NCBI RefSeq assembly: GCF_029168945.1
Contig: NC_083610.1
Location: forward strand, 47,265,429-47,329,428
Source of the DNA: Cannabis sativa
Lineage: Eukaryota; Streptophyta; Magnoliopsida; Rosales; Cannabaceae
Direction of reading: 5' to 3'
DNA length: 64,000 nucleotides
The position numbers and the translations under genes are program-made. The notes below the pieces were generated by a model. It saw nothing but the letters and a program-made list of their open reading frames with translations, did not search any database and had not been told where the DNA came from. Position 1 is the stretch's first letter. Every line of letters starts with the position of its first letter. Shown piece after piece: positions 44,630 to 56,313 of this stretch.

Positions 44630-45874
44630 ATGGCTACGGTAATGGCCAATAGTTCTGTTGATGAGATTGTGCAATTGACTGATAAATTGGGTATGGATCA
44701 AGAAGAGGAATGGGAAGTGAATGAAGAACAAGCTTCTGAGTTTGGAGACAAATCCTTGGTTAGGAGAATTGTTTCCAAACAAAGCTTCAGTGTAGGATTG
44801 TTTAGGACAATTTTCACAAGGATGTGGAAAGCACTTAGGGAATGGAAAGTGAAGATTATGGAAGAAGATAAGGAAAACATTTATTTTGGGTTATCATTTC
44901 AAAGAAGAGGTGATGCAAAGAAGGTACTTGAGAAGCAACCTTGGCTTTTCAATGGAGGTTTTTTGATTCTTGAGGAATGGCCAACTAGTGGACAATGGAG
45001 AGATGCTCGATTAGATAAAGTGTCCCTGTGGGTGAAGATGAGGGGTTTCCCACTTAAAACTTTGACAATGAATAATGTTAAGAGACTTGGGAACATGACG
45101 GGGGAGGTTCAAGACATTATTTGGAATAATCCGCAACAAATCTTTCTTAATGGATATGTTCGAGTAAGGACTGGTTTCCCGATTATGGGCGAGGTGTTTG
45201 TTGGGAGATTCATTCCTGTGGATGGTGGGAAGCGATGTGTGCAAATTAAGTTTGATAAATTGCCTTTACTCTGTTTCAATTGTGGTGTTTGGGGACATGA
45301 TCAAGCCACCTGCACCAAGGCTTTAGCAATGGAGACGAGTGTGAATGGTGATCAAGTTCCAAAATATGGGGTATGGTTAAAAGATGATGATCATATCCCA
45401 AATTGCTTTGTGGCTCATGTTCATCGTAGAGCTAAGCAGCAGGAGGAACGACTCATGGCTGGTGTTGAAGTATTGACGGAGGAGGTGGTTCGTCGGCCGA
45501 AGGTGTCTCGAATGGATGTTAGGGACACGAACAAAGGTATGGCTTCCATGACAGGGCAGTTGGAGAAGGAAGCGGTTACTAGTGTAGATCGTGGGAAGGA
45601 GGTTATAGGTGATTATAATATGCAAAAATTAAAAGGGAAAATGCATGTAGACTCTGATGTGGGCCACACAAATAAAGAGATGGGCTCTGTACAAAGCCCA
45701 TATATCTTTGAAGCTGGACAAAGTTCTATTGGGCTAGAGAAAATTAGACCCATTAGCCCATTGAGTCAATTACGAGGGGAAGCATCTGTAGGTAGCTTTG
45801 AATCTCAGTTAAAGAAATCAAATGCAGGGAATGAAAAAGGGGTACGATGCTGTGAGGAGGTTGATAGCAGGGTT
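44630..45874 (+). pseudogene. LINE ORF1, first part (DUF4283 and zinc knuckle)
   Basis: I take ATG at 44630 (MATVMANSSVDEIVQL) in preference to the in-frame ATG at 44600, because the ten upstream residues do not look conserved. Residues about 40-190 are the DUF4283 domain of plant LINE ORF1 proteins (FGLSFQRRGDAKKVLEKQPW, GGFLILEEW, LPLLCFNCG region). A CX2CX4HX4C knuckle, CFNCGVWGHDQATC, lies near residue 215. ORF1 protein binds LINE RNA. The open part shows no stop and is cut at GTT (45872-45874) by the copia insertion, after which frame 1 continues at 55867. Confidence 0.9.
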
Positions 45875-45876
45875 GT

Positions 45877-47811
45877 TGTTGGAATTATATTTATCCAGGA
45901 TCTTAGATCTACTTACAAGTATGTTGATTTAACAACCTAATATTGAACTTCTAAAACGATGAACTAAACACATAAAAGTTAAGAATAACTTACAGTGATT
46001 GCAGCGGAATTAATGTCTCCTTCCACTCAGATCTCTAACCCTTGATTCCTGTCTGTAGCAGAGTATAATCAAGATCTGAGCCCGAAAGTTCTTCAGTTGG
46101 ATGTGATCCTTCACAGTCTTCCAAACTATAATGAGGTACTGAATGATGTGTGTGGGCACTTCTCTCTCACTAGGAATTTCGAAATTTCTCTCTTGCTTTC
46201 TCTCTTGATTTCGTGTGACACACAATGCAAAGCAAAGTTTCTCATGCACAAGAAGAGTAGAGAGGGGCGGCTATAAATAGGAAAAGGGAAGACCGCAACT
46301 TTCCAAATAAACAGTTTCCTCTTTTACTGTGTAATTGAATAACTGCCTTATTTAGTGTGATTCACCACTTTCCTATTTAGGCTAGGCTTTGATTAGCAAT
46401 TATATGGAAAATTAAATTGAAAATAATAATTGGGAAACATGCAATCATGTGGCCGACCATGGTGTGTATGGGCCTCACATGGATTTTGCAGTTTTCTCAA
46501 TTTTATTTCTATTTCTCCAAAAATGCCATTTTTCCAATTCTAATCATTTAAATGCCAAAACTAATTATTTAATAACTAAAATAGATTATTAAATAATATT
46601 GCCATTTAAAATAATTATTAATTTAGACATGCAAAGTCTCATAATTAATAATTAAACCTAGAAACCCTTTTATTTACAATTTCATCCCTAAACTGTGAGA
46701 ATTCACAAATTAGACATAGTCTAACTTTTAGAATTATAATTGATTAATCATAAATCAATTATAGAGTCTTACAAACAGTATAGTCTCAACTAGAATGGGG
46801 ACCATGGATCTATATTCTGAGCTTCCAATAAGTTGAACCGATTTACCAAGTAAATCCCTAACTTATTAATTCCTCGTTGAATCCACTCTTAGAACTCGGA
46901 ACTGCACTCTCAGACTTATATAGAGCATATCATATGTTTCACGATATCAATATGCTATCTCATTTAACCATTGTTATAATCTTAATGTGATTTAGAGATC
47001 CTCTATATAGATGATTTACATCGAGACGAGACTAATTTACCGTTTACACCCCTCAATGTATTTTGCCCATTTGAACACTTAGTTACCTGTAAATGATGTT
47101 TTAGTGATCTAATATATAGTCACTGAAACAAGAGCTCATCCATTTACTTCTATTTAACTAAGCTCAAAAGGAATCATCACTTTACTTCTATACACCAGTA
47201 GAAGCTATAGATTTCCATATTTATGTTTAGCACTCCCATTCAGTTATGCTATCATGTTCCCAAAATATATGTATTATCCTGACCCAAAGGTAGGCTTTAA
47301 CTAATAAATCAAAGAACAATAATAGCACTCCTGAGATTGAGCCTAAGCATATCAGGATTTAGATTCTCTTAATCTAAGATCAACTTCTGACATTGACTTG
47401 GAAAGATACAACGATAAGTTTACAATATCTTTAACCAAGTTCAATATCGGTCCAGTCCAATGCATACTCCATGCATTCGAAACCAGTATACTTTGCCAAT
47501 GTTCTGGAAAGAACATAACACTTACTCCAAGTGTAAGTATACTTCATCGCTGATTATCGCATCAGTGTAAATCCAAAACACTAATGAACATGGACCAAAT
47601 CTTTTGAATCATATAATCACAATCACATTCCATTGTATTGACGATACTGTAATTGTGAATAACTATATGTTCTGGATTTAACTGATTTTGTGCATATATC
47701 AAGTATATGTATTAAACCATAAACATGTAACATACATGTAATCATAATTCACTTCTAAATTGATAACTAATCAGATTGTAATGAGTTTTATTTAGGGCAT
47801 AAAACCCAACA
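45877..47811 (-). repeat. 3' LTR of the copia element
   Basis: Plus strand TGTTGGAATTATA ... AACCCAACA. Same family as the solo LTR at 14740-16651 and the truncated LTR at 1965-3326. Confidence 0.93.
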
Positions 47812-47824
47812 AACTCCCACTTGC
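47812..47824 (-). other. Polypurine tract of the copia element
   Basis: On the minus strand GCAAGTGGGAGTT immediately precedes the TGTTGGG start of the 3' LTR, the usual AAGTGGGAG-type plus-strand primer of copia elements. Confidence 0.75.
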
Positions 47825-49603
47825 ACTAACATAAAACAAGTTGTGCATTACAATCAATCTTTTGTCTTGATCCTCTGATCAAGTGTAGTATATTTGAATC
47901 CACCCATATATCTGGAACCAGGTTCATAAGACTCATGAAACCTCCTTAACTTATGCTTTACTCATCAAGGGATACTGAAATCCTTACTGCCCATTAAGTA
48001 CATTTGAACAACCAGAAGACATATCTCTCAAATTTTAAAATTTGGAATTGAGATAATGCAGTGTAGAATTTTCTTCAGTAAAATAACTTTCTGGTAATTT
48101 TGAATTTACAAAGTTATATCTTCTCTGATGAAGCTTGAATTATTATAGATGGGTTTTAACACTCTTCTATAATGATTCCTCCACCCCCAGAGTAACCACC
48201 ATCTCACAATTTTTTTTTTTAATGAGTCGGTGTGCATATCAGGATCACTAATGCATAGTTCCTTAATATATACGTCACTTTTGTAAATCTTTCTTGATTG
48301 TCCCCTAATGTTCCCCATTTGATTACATCTCAAATGGCTCCCACTCAATAGCAGATGTCTGGTTAGAAACTTTTAACCTTTTACTATTGTTTCTGAGAAC
48401 ATCTCATTGTGACTTATTATCTTAAGCTGAAACTGTAAGTTTCTTTAAGACTAGGTCAACAACATAGCAGTCTAGTATTTGAAGTGTAAAATACTTGCTA
48501 GAGATTTAAGCAATCAAATCAAGATACCATAAAATGTTATGAGAAATAGACATCTTGAATCAAGTCTTTCGAATAGACTGTGCAAGAATTCTTCTATCTT
48601 ACTCTCATAATTCTGATAAGTTATTTCTATCCATGTGAATGGTTAGACTTGTTTTTATCAGAGGTGTTCTTAAGTTCCTATCACAATTATCAACCAAACG
48701 AAGATGGGTAAAGAATTTTAATATTCTCCCACTCAACCAAGGTAATGTGAAACATTATCAAAGAACTTTAATGGTATCAATAACTATTACAACAGTAAAT
48801 CTAAACTGGAACATATAATCAAGATCAAGGATTTATTCTGATAATAGCTAATTTATTATATTATTTCCATGTTTAAAATTATGTGTCACAAAGGGTACTG
48901 TAGAATAAAGTCCACCCCTAAGTTTATAGAGATTATGGTCCACCCCTAAAGGTTGTAAATCTCTAAGTGTGATAGAGAGTCTGTGGAGTTGAATATAATC
49001 CAGAGTTCATTAGATATAAAAAATCGTTTGAACTGCATATTATTCTTAACTTTTCTCCACCCCTATCAGATCAAAATATCTTTTTATTAAACAAATTCTC
49101 AAATAATTGTTTTTGGAACTAACAATTATTCATAAACATAGAAATAACTTCTAGTGTTTATGTAGTAATAACTCTGTAAGGAGTTTAAATACCTTTTGAA
49201 TTTGTATCAATAATAAAAACACATACACATTCAAACATAATAAATATAACAATCGGTAATAGATAAGATAAAGTACTGAAGCTCAACTCATAAATTGCAA
49301 TATAATTGAAAAAGATATTTTATTATAAACCCAAAAAAAATTGTTTGCAATATTTATGAGAACCAAACAGGGAATTAAGATCCCAAAACTTGAAATCCAA
49401 ATTGTTTGAAAAACTAAACAATTAATTCAAATGAAAGAGCTTCTTCTTTATTGTAGACAATCTCCATCCACCATCCAGCTTTCTAATCCAACTCGCTAAG
49501 ACAGCACCCGAGTTTAAGAAGCTTTAGATATAAGAAGAATAATAAACAGGGTTAGTAGTCCAGAATTATTAATCCAAAAGGATAATAATTCACTAAAAAC
49601 ACA
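47825..49603 (-). pseudogene. Shortened, decayed copia pol remnant
   Basis: About 1.8 kb where a full copia pol would need more than 3 kb. Scattered minus-strand similarity remains: a DRGGE-like integrase motif near 49062, and an RNase H-type segment near 48180-48205 equivalent to 13462-13500 of the other remnant. There is no open frame longer than about 80 residues. Parts of the breakage are shared with the copy at 10480-13850. Confidence 0.65.
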
Positions 49604-50476
49604 TCAGTTTATAAAGAAAATACCTTGTTTCTTTGCGAGATACTTAGGACATTGGGATTTCCAATGGCCTTTCTCATTGCAGTAGAAACACTTTCGTTTT
49701 GGTGTATTGCCAGAAGCTCCAGCATTTTTGTTCCTAGCTGCATTCGCAGCTTGAGCTCGCTTCTTGGCATTTTTCCACTTCTTCTTATGATTGGATTTGG
49801 AAGTAGAAGCAACAAGTGCCTCAGGATTACTCGTCTTATTACCATTTCCAGAATACTGAGGTTTATTCCCTCTTTTCTTGGGACCTCCAATCAAATTTTC
49901 ATATGTCTGAAGGTCATTGACTAAAGTATGAAAGTCTTGCTCCTTCTTATTCATGACATAATTTGATGTGTATGGCAGAAAATCTGGAGTCAGGCTATTC
50001 AAGATGAGACTCACTTGAGTAGTCTGATCCATTTCAGCACCATGATTCTGGGCTTCCTGGAAATAACTAGCCATCTGGAGAAGGTGATCACGCACATTTT
50101 GATGGGGTTCCATCCGTGCGTTGATAAATTTCTTAGTCGCGTCAAAACGAGACTGGATAGATGCCATACCGAATAGCTCAGTTAACTGCGTCATGATTTC
50201 TGCAGCCGTGACAGTGTTTGCAAACCTTGTTTTCAAGGTGTCAACCATGCTGGAAAGCATGAAGTAACGAGCTTTATTGTTAGCATTCTGCCAACGCTCG
50301 AACTTCTCTTTCACAGTTTTGGTTGCATTGTCACCTGGCTGCTCAGGGGACGGCTCAGTCAACACAAACGAGGCACTTTCACCTATGAGAGCGATATGAA
50401 TGTTCTCTCTCCACTTTGGGAAGTTAGACCCATTTAGCTTATTTTCAGTTAAGAGTGACAACATGGGATTTGACAT
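49604..50476 (-). CDS. Copia Gag protein, intact
   Basis: 290 residues starting MSNPMLSLLTENKLNGSNF, a typical copia Gag start. The UBN2-type Gag domain follows (FPKWRENIHIAL, ARYFMLSSM, QLTELFG, RMEPHQNVRDHLLQM, ILNSLTPDFLPY). A basic stretch (KKKWKNAKKRAQ) and a CCHC knuckle, CFYCNEKGHWKSQC, lie near residues 262-275, ending KKQGIFFIN. The protein would form the particle shell and bind element RNA. The frame has no lesion although pol behind it is ruined, so it may have been maintained by selection or by recent derivation. It stops 16 codons after the knuckle instead of reading on into protease. Confidence 0.92.
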   Translation of the reverse strand: MSNPMLSLLTENKLNGSNFPKWRENIHIALIGESASFVLTEPSPEQPGDNATKTVKEKFERWQNANNKARYFMLSSMVDTLKTRFANTVTAAEIMTQLTELFGMASIQSRFDATKKFINARMEPHQNVRDHLLQMASYFQEAQNHGAEMDQTTQVSLILNSLTPDFLPYTSNYVMNKKEQDFHTLVNDLQTYENLIGGPKKRGNKPQYSGNGNKTSNPEALVASTSKSNHKKKWKNAKKRAQAANAARNKNAGASGNTPKRKCFYCNEKGHWKSQCPKYLAKKQGIFFIN

Positions 50477-53400
50477 TGCAATTCAGGATACTACAAGATA
50501 ACACATAGATATCAATTATGGTTTATCACAAAATCTTATTTAGAAATTATTAGCACACAGCAAGTAGGAATGACTAGAGAAAATACAAAAAAAATTCAAT
50601 CCTAAATAATTTCTAAGGTTTTCAACAAACTGATATCAGTGTCCCGTTTAGGCGAGAGTCAAAGCTATCATTCATTGAATAGAGTTGTCAGCTCATCTAA
50701 AATGGCAAACATTCTAGCAACCTTTTATTCGATCGAAAAGAGAATCCGACGTTGTCCCGTTTAGGAGAGAGTCAAGGTCATTCTTGTTTCATGAACTTCT
50801 ACCATTGTTTCATACGTTTGTAAGTCTTATACAATACCCACCATTAGGGTGATCAATACCAATATAAAACACTTACAAACATACTTATCTTTCGAGATTA
50901 AACGGCGCTAACTTGCTAATGAACGTTCCTCCATTAGGGAGGATTACTCACTAAAACAATAGCTATGTAAAACCAACAATGGAGATCGAATATCTTAAAA
51001 TAATAAAGCTCATTATTTAAAATTGTATTTTCTTCTATTATTTATTTATTTTAAATCTATATATATATATTTATTAAATTTTAAATTTAGAATAGAATCT
51101 AAATAAAAATTTAATTTAATATTTGTAAAATTAAACTTAGATGGTTAAGAAAATAAAATGAATTATTTCCATCTTAGTATTAATTTTCCAACAAATATTA
51201 AGAAAATTACTTAATTTAAGTTGTATTAATTTAAATTAATTTGCAACTCAAAATTAAAATTTTCTATAAATATATATATTGTATTTCCAAAAATATACAA
51301 TTTTTCGAAATTCATTAAAATAAATCAAACTTTACTTAGAAAAAATACTTCAAGCAAAAATATTATCTATCTAGATTTTCTTGACTAATTAATCCAATTT
51401 CTAACAATATATTTCAGTTCTTTTATTTTAAATTAATCATTAAATGAAAAGATCATTGATTTAAGTTGATTCAAAATTAATTAAAATAATTAATTTACAA
51501 CTTCAATCTATCTTTCAAGATAAATTCAAAATCATCTTGCATAATTAAATGCAATTTTGAAAAAAAATGATTAATAAAATAAATAGAATATATTTTGAAA
51601 AATTATTCAAATTTAAGTTGTTATGGAAATACCCAACTTAAAATAATTTTCTTATTTAATTAAATATCATGAAAATAACAATATCTAAGTATCATTATGA
51701 AAATCAACTTAGATATTTAATTTTCAATTTAATTAAATGCATTAAATTCAGGAAATAAATAATTAAGTATAGAGAAGGCTTAATGATTAATTTCCAATTT
51801 AATAAAAGGAAAAATATCCTTAATTGAATTGTACCAAAATTAATTATTAAACAATTAATTTCACAATCAATGATATTTTCCTATATTAGAAATAATAATT
51901 AGTATAGAAATAACTATCTAGAAAATATCTCAATTCTACTAAGTATCTTTTCAAGATCTGGAAAATGTCTGATTTAAGTTATTATAGAAAGAATCTATAA
52001 TTACAAACTTAAAATTTTCCAAACATCATTTAATTAAATATCAAAATTAGGTGGTAACTACCTAATTTAAAGATATTCCCTTTTTAAGTTTAAAACCAAC
52101 TTAAAATAATATCTTTTAAGAATCTTCAATAACTAATTCCTAGATTTCCTCAGCTTAATATTATCATCAAAATATATTCAAATTTAAGTTAAAAGGAAAA
52201 ATTAGTAATTACTAATTCATAACTTAAATAAGAATATTTAATGAAATAATAAAAGTAAGTTTCAGAAAGAATCTAGTTAGTTAAAATTCTTTATTTAATT
52301 AAATACAAGAAAAATACAAATAGTTTATCTAGAAATGAAATTCATTAAACTATGTTTTTCTTAAATTAATTTCGAAGAAATTAATTATGTTGCTATTCAA
52401 TTTTATTAGGTCAAACTAATATAATTAACCTAGCACAGTTATCCAAATCAGGCAAATGGGCCTTCACAATTGGGGTTGTTCATGTGAGGGGGGGCTGGGT
52501 CCAGTATGTCGCACCCACTTCTAAGGCTCCCAACTCTCACACAAGGCCCAAAAGAGAGGAATTTAACCTTAAAATGAACAATTGTTATTAATTGAATAGG
52601 CCCATTAACTAAATGAGCCTAAATAAAATCTATCAGGTTATGACATTTTATTTAGCAACAACAACCTATATGTATCTATAATAGAAATTAAACATATAGG
52701 CTCACACAGGCACACAGATTTGGATGGATCCTATCATGTTACTAGGTCATACACAGATGAAAGAAATTTGTAAAAATTACCTGTTACAAATTATCTACTT
52801 GATCTATCATCAATTGAACCATGGGTTAAAATCAGATCAATTGATCTGTCAACAAGTTAACCCTGGCAATTTAGATAAAGTAGTAATAGGTTTTAAGAAA
52901 ACTTACAAACAATCTAAAACACATACTCCTGCAACAAGGTTAGATTTGGATAGTTGGATGTAGGATTTATTTAATTTTAAACATGTATTTCGAAAAATAA
53001 AATTAAAATTAAACCTACCATTTTGAAAAATTAGGTTTTGGGTAACCTAAATGTCATTTCAAAATTAAATTGCTAACTTTCCTTTTAAATTTCATGTTAT
53101 TTAATAAATCAAATAATAAAATAGAAAATGGTAAATACATACCCTTTTCTTATTTTACAATTTAATTTAATTAAAAAATAAAAAAATTTAAAAGTTAACA
53201 AAAATACCTTATTTCCTCTTTTAAAATTATCATGATTATTTTGATCTTATTTTAATTAAGGTCAAGTTACCAAAAAAAATAATATCTGACCTTAAAAAAT
53301 AAAATAATCAAATTTTAAAGGAAATAAGAAAAGAGGTAAGCAAAACTTGATTTTTCTTATTTTCAAAATCAAATTACACTAATATCTAAAATTAATTTTA

Positions 53401-53907
53401 AAAATTAAAATTAATTTATTTCTGATAATTAGATTTGAAATTTGAAAAACAAAAATCAACATACAAAACTACACAAAAAATCGGAATTTAATTCCATGAA
53501 ATAGCATGAAAAATCGAAAAAAACGAAGAAAAATAGCACACTGTACGGATGGTATGCGTTGCATACCATCCGCGCGCGCAGGGAAGGTGATCTGCCGAGT
53601 TTCCTCGGCGCTGGGAGGCTGCCAGCAGCCCTTCCGCGCGCGTGGGTAGGGTGATCACCACCCAGATTTTTCCCGATTTTCAAAAATTCATAACTAATTC
53701 AAATTAAATCGAAATCGAGTTCTGTAAAAAAGTAAATTGCTTAGAATTTTCCAAACTATCCAATAAAAATAATTCCAGATACAGACAATCAATTATTTTT
53801 CTCAAAATTCACAAACATCCATCAAACATCAATATCACACATCATGAAACCATCCAAATCATAAGCAAATCGTTTTAAGTCCAAATTTCTTGCAAGCAAA
53901 TCAATTA
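50477..53907 (-). other. Long copia leader (about 3.4 kb) between primer site and gag
   Basis: Mostly AT-rich and without convincing frames, but with conserved blocks shared with 10480-11220. GACTCTCGCCTAAACGGGAC is perfect at 50641-50660 (reverse) and nearly perfect at 50754-50773; the same 20-mer occurs at 11061-11080 and 11173-11192. Two smaller GC-rich islands lie near 52440-52560 and 53540-53665. Leaders in copia elements hold packaging and dimerisation signals. Confidence 0.6.
53546..53665 (-). other. GC-rich hairpin island in the copia leader
   Basis: CGGATGGTATGC at 53546-53557 and GCATACCATCCG at 53561-53572 form a perfect 12-bp stem with a 3-base loop. Next to it CGCGCGCAGGGAAGG and CCTTCCGCGCGCG can pair around further small stems (GCCGAG/CTCGGC and GCTGG/CCAGC). 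It lies about 250-380 bases from the primer site, where retroelement RNAs often carry dimerisation or packaging structures. Confidence 0.6.
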
Positions 53908-53924
53908 CCATGGCTCTAATACCA
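53908..53924 (-). other. Primer binding site of the copia element
   Basis: The minus strand reads TGGTATTAGAGCCATGG, one base different from the plant initiator methionine tRNA site TGGTATCAGAGCCATGG. It lies zero or two bases from the LTR end, depending on which LTR boundary is used. Confidence 0.9.
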
Positions 53925-53926
53925 GT

Positions 53927-55861
53927 TGTTGGAATTATATTTATCCAGGATCTTAGATCTACTTACAAGTATGTTGATTTAACAACCTAATATTGAACTT
54001 CTAAAATGATGAACTAAACACATAAAAGTTAAGAATAACTTACAGTGATTGCAGCGGAATTAATGTCTCCTTCCACTCAGATCTCTAACCCTTGATTCCT
54101 GTCTGTAGCAGAGTATAATCTAGATCTGAGCCCGAAAGTTCTTCAGTTGGATGTGATCCTTCACAGTCTTCCAAACTATAATGAGGTACTGAATGATGTC
54201 TGTGGGCACTTCTCTCTCACTAGGAATTTCGAAATTTCTCTCTTGTTTTCTCTCTTGATTTCGTGTGACACACAATGCAAAGCAAAGTTTCTCATGCACA
54301 AGAAGAGTAGAGAGGGGCGGCTATAAATAGGATAAGGGAAGACCACAACTTTCCAAATAAACAATTTCATCTTTTACTGTGTAATTGAATAACTGCCTTA
54401 TTTAGTGTGATTCACCACTTTCCTATTTAGGCTAGGCTTTGATTAGCAATTATATGGCAAATTAAATTGAAAATAATAATTGGGAAACATGCAATCATGT
54501 GGCCGGCCATGGTGTGTATGGGCCTCACATGGATTTTGCAGTTTCCTCAATTTTATTTCTATTTCTCCAAAAATGCCATTTTTCCAATTCTAATCATTTA
54601 AATGCCAAAACTAATTATTTAATAACTAAAATAGATTATTAAATAATATTGCCATTTAAAATAATTATTAATTTAGACATGCAAAGTCTCATAATTAATA
54701 ATTAAACCTAGAAACCCTTTTATTTACAATTTCATCCCTAAACTGTGAGAATTCACAAATTAGACATAGTCTAACTTTTAGAATTATAATTGATTAATCA
54801 TAAATCAATTATAGAGTCTTACAAACAGTATAGTCTCAACTAGAATGGGGACCATGGATCTATATTCTGAGCTTCCAATAAGGTGAACCGATTTACCAAG
54901 TAAATCCCTAACTTATTAATTCCTCGTTGAATCCACTCTTAGAACTCGGAACTGCACTCTCAGACTTATATAGAGCATATCATATGTTTCACGATATCAA
55001 TATGCTATCTCATTTAACCATTGTTATAATCTTAATGTGATTTAGAGATCCTCTATATAGATGATTTACATCGAGACGGGACTAATTTACCGTTTACACC
55101 CCTCAATGTATTTTGCCCATTTGAACACTTAGTTACCTGTAAATGATGTTTTAGTGATCTAATATATAGTCACTGAAACAAGAGCTCATCCATTTACTTC
55201 TATTTAACTAAGCTCAAAAGGAATCATCACTTTACTTCTATACACCAGTAGAAGCTATATATTTCCATATTTATGTTTAGCACTCCCATTCAGTTATGCT
55301 ATCATGTTCCCAAAATATATGTATTATCCTGACCCAAAGGTAGGCTTTAACTAATAAATCAAAGAACAATAATAGCACTCCTGAGATTGAGCCTAAGCAT
55401 ATCAGGATTTAGATTCTCTTAATCTAAGATCAACTTCTGACATTGACTTGGAAAGATACAACGGTAAGTTTACAATATCTTTAACCAAGTTCAATATCGG
55501 TCCAGTCCAATGCATACTCCATGCATTCGAAACCAGTATACTTGGCCAATGTTCTGGAAAGAACATAACACTTACTCCAAGTGTAAGTATACTTCATCGC
55601 TGATTATCACATCAGTGTAAATCCAAAACACTGATGAACAGGGACCAAATCTTTTGAATCATATAATCATAATCACATTCCACTGTATTGACGATACTGT
55701 AATTGTGAATAACTATATGTTCTGGATTTAACTGATTTTGTGCATATATCAAGTATATGTATTAAACCATAAACATGTAACATACATGTAATCATACTTC
55801 ACTTCTAAATTGATAACTAATCAGATTGTAATGAGTTTTATTTAGGGCATAAAACCCAACA
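53927..55861 (-). repeat. 5' LTR of the copia element
   Basis: Same length as the partner LTR; offset is a constant 8050 bases, so no indels separate them. Substitutions include GACGAG/GACGGG near 55078 and GGCCGACC/GGCCGGCC near 54503. Confidence 0.93.
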
Positions 55862-55866
55862 GGGTT

Positions 55867-56313
55867 GAGTTCGATATTGAGGATGAGAGGGAGGGAAGGA
55901 AATGGAAGTGTGGTCGAAAGGGAGCTATTAATGATGGAGGTGCAGCTTCGGTTGAAGGGGACACGTTGGTGGAGATGGTGGATACAGGGCGATTTATGCT
56001 GGGTTATGGAAGGGAAGTGCAAGGGGACGGGCACCACAGTAAGGAGTCTCGGAAGAGAGTTTCGATTAAAAATAAGGCTCGGGCAAAAGCTAAAATGGGT
56101 GGATCGCAAGCGGGTTGTCTTGTCCCTGAGAAGAAGAAGATGGAGGCAGGTGCGGTTGGACTATCCGAAGCTGGTTTTGTAGATGGGAATGAAGGAGACA
56201 GAGTTTGTGATACTAACTCGGAGGTAGGTGTTTCTAATTTTTTGGATTTATCTTCCTCTTTTACTGAAATTGAAGTGGCGAGCCTTGTTAATCAAGGCCG
56301 CCGAGTGAAATGA
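55867..56313 (+). pseudogene. LINE ORF1, second part
   Basis: Continues ORF1 in phase after the copia element and its GGGTT duplication: basic, low-complexity sequence (RKWKCGRKGAIND, SIKNKARAKAKMGG) and a C-terminus ending NQGRRVK. The stop TGA is at 56311-56313 and overlaps the ORF2 start ATG at 56310. It has no known domain; the variable tail is usual for plant LINE ORF1. Confidence 0.85.

Larger units (their letters stand above)
45875..55861 (-). mobile_element. Ty1/copia element, gag intact but pol degenerate, inserted in LINE ORF1
   Basis: Two LTRs of 1935 bases (45877-47811 and 53927-55861) without length difference and with about 20 substitutions by eye. On the minus strand: primer site, a leader of about 3.4 kb, an intact gag, then only about 1.8 kb of decayed pol before the polypurine tract. 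The 5-bp duplication GGGTT (45870-45874, 55862-55866) fits if the LTR includes two extra bases, GT, at its left end. With strict TG...CA ends the flanks are not identical. Young by its LTRs, yet unable to make its own enzymes. Confidence 0.88.

Noticed and set aside
52724..52963. 79-residue plus-strand frame in the copia leader
   Set aside because: Opposite to the element's transcription and without any recognisable family.
53546..53572. MicroRNA-precursor interpretation of the perfect 12-bp hairpin
   Set aside because: The stem is too short for a plant miRNA duplex and lies in a retroelement leader.
55792..56109. 105-residue minus-strand frame across the copia/LINE junction
   Set aside because: It crosses an insertion boundary and is antisense to LINE ORF1.
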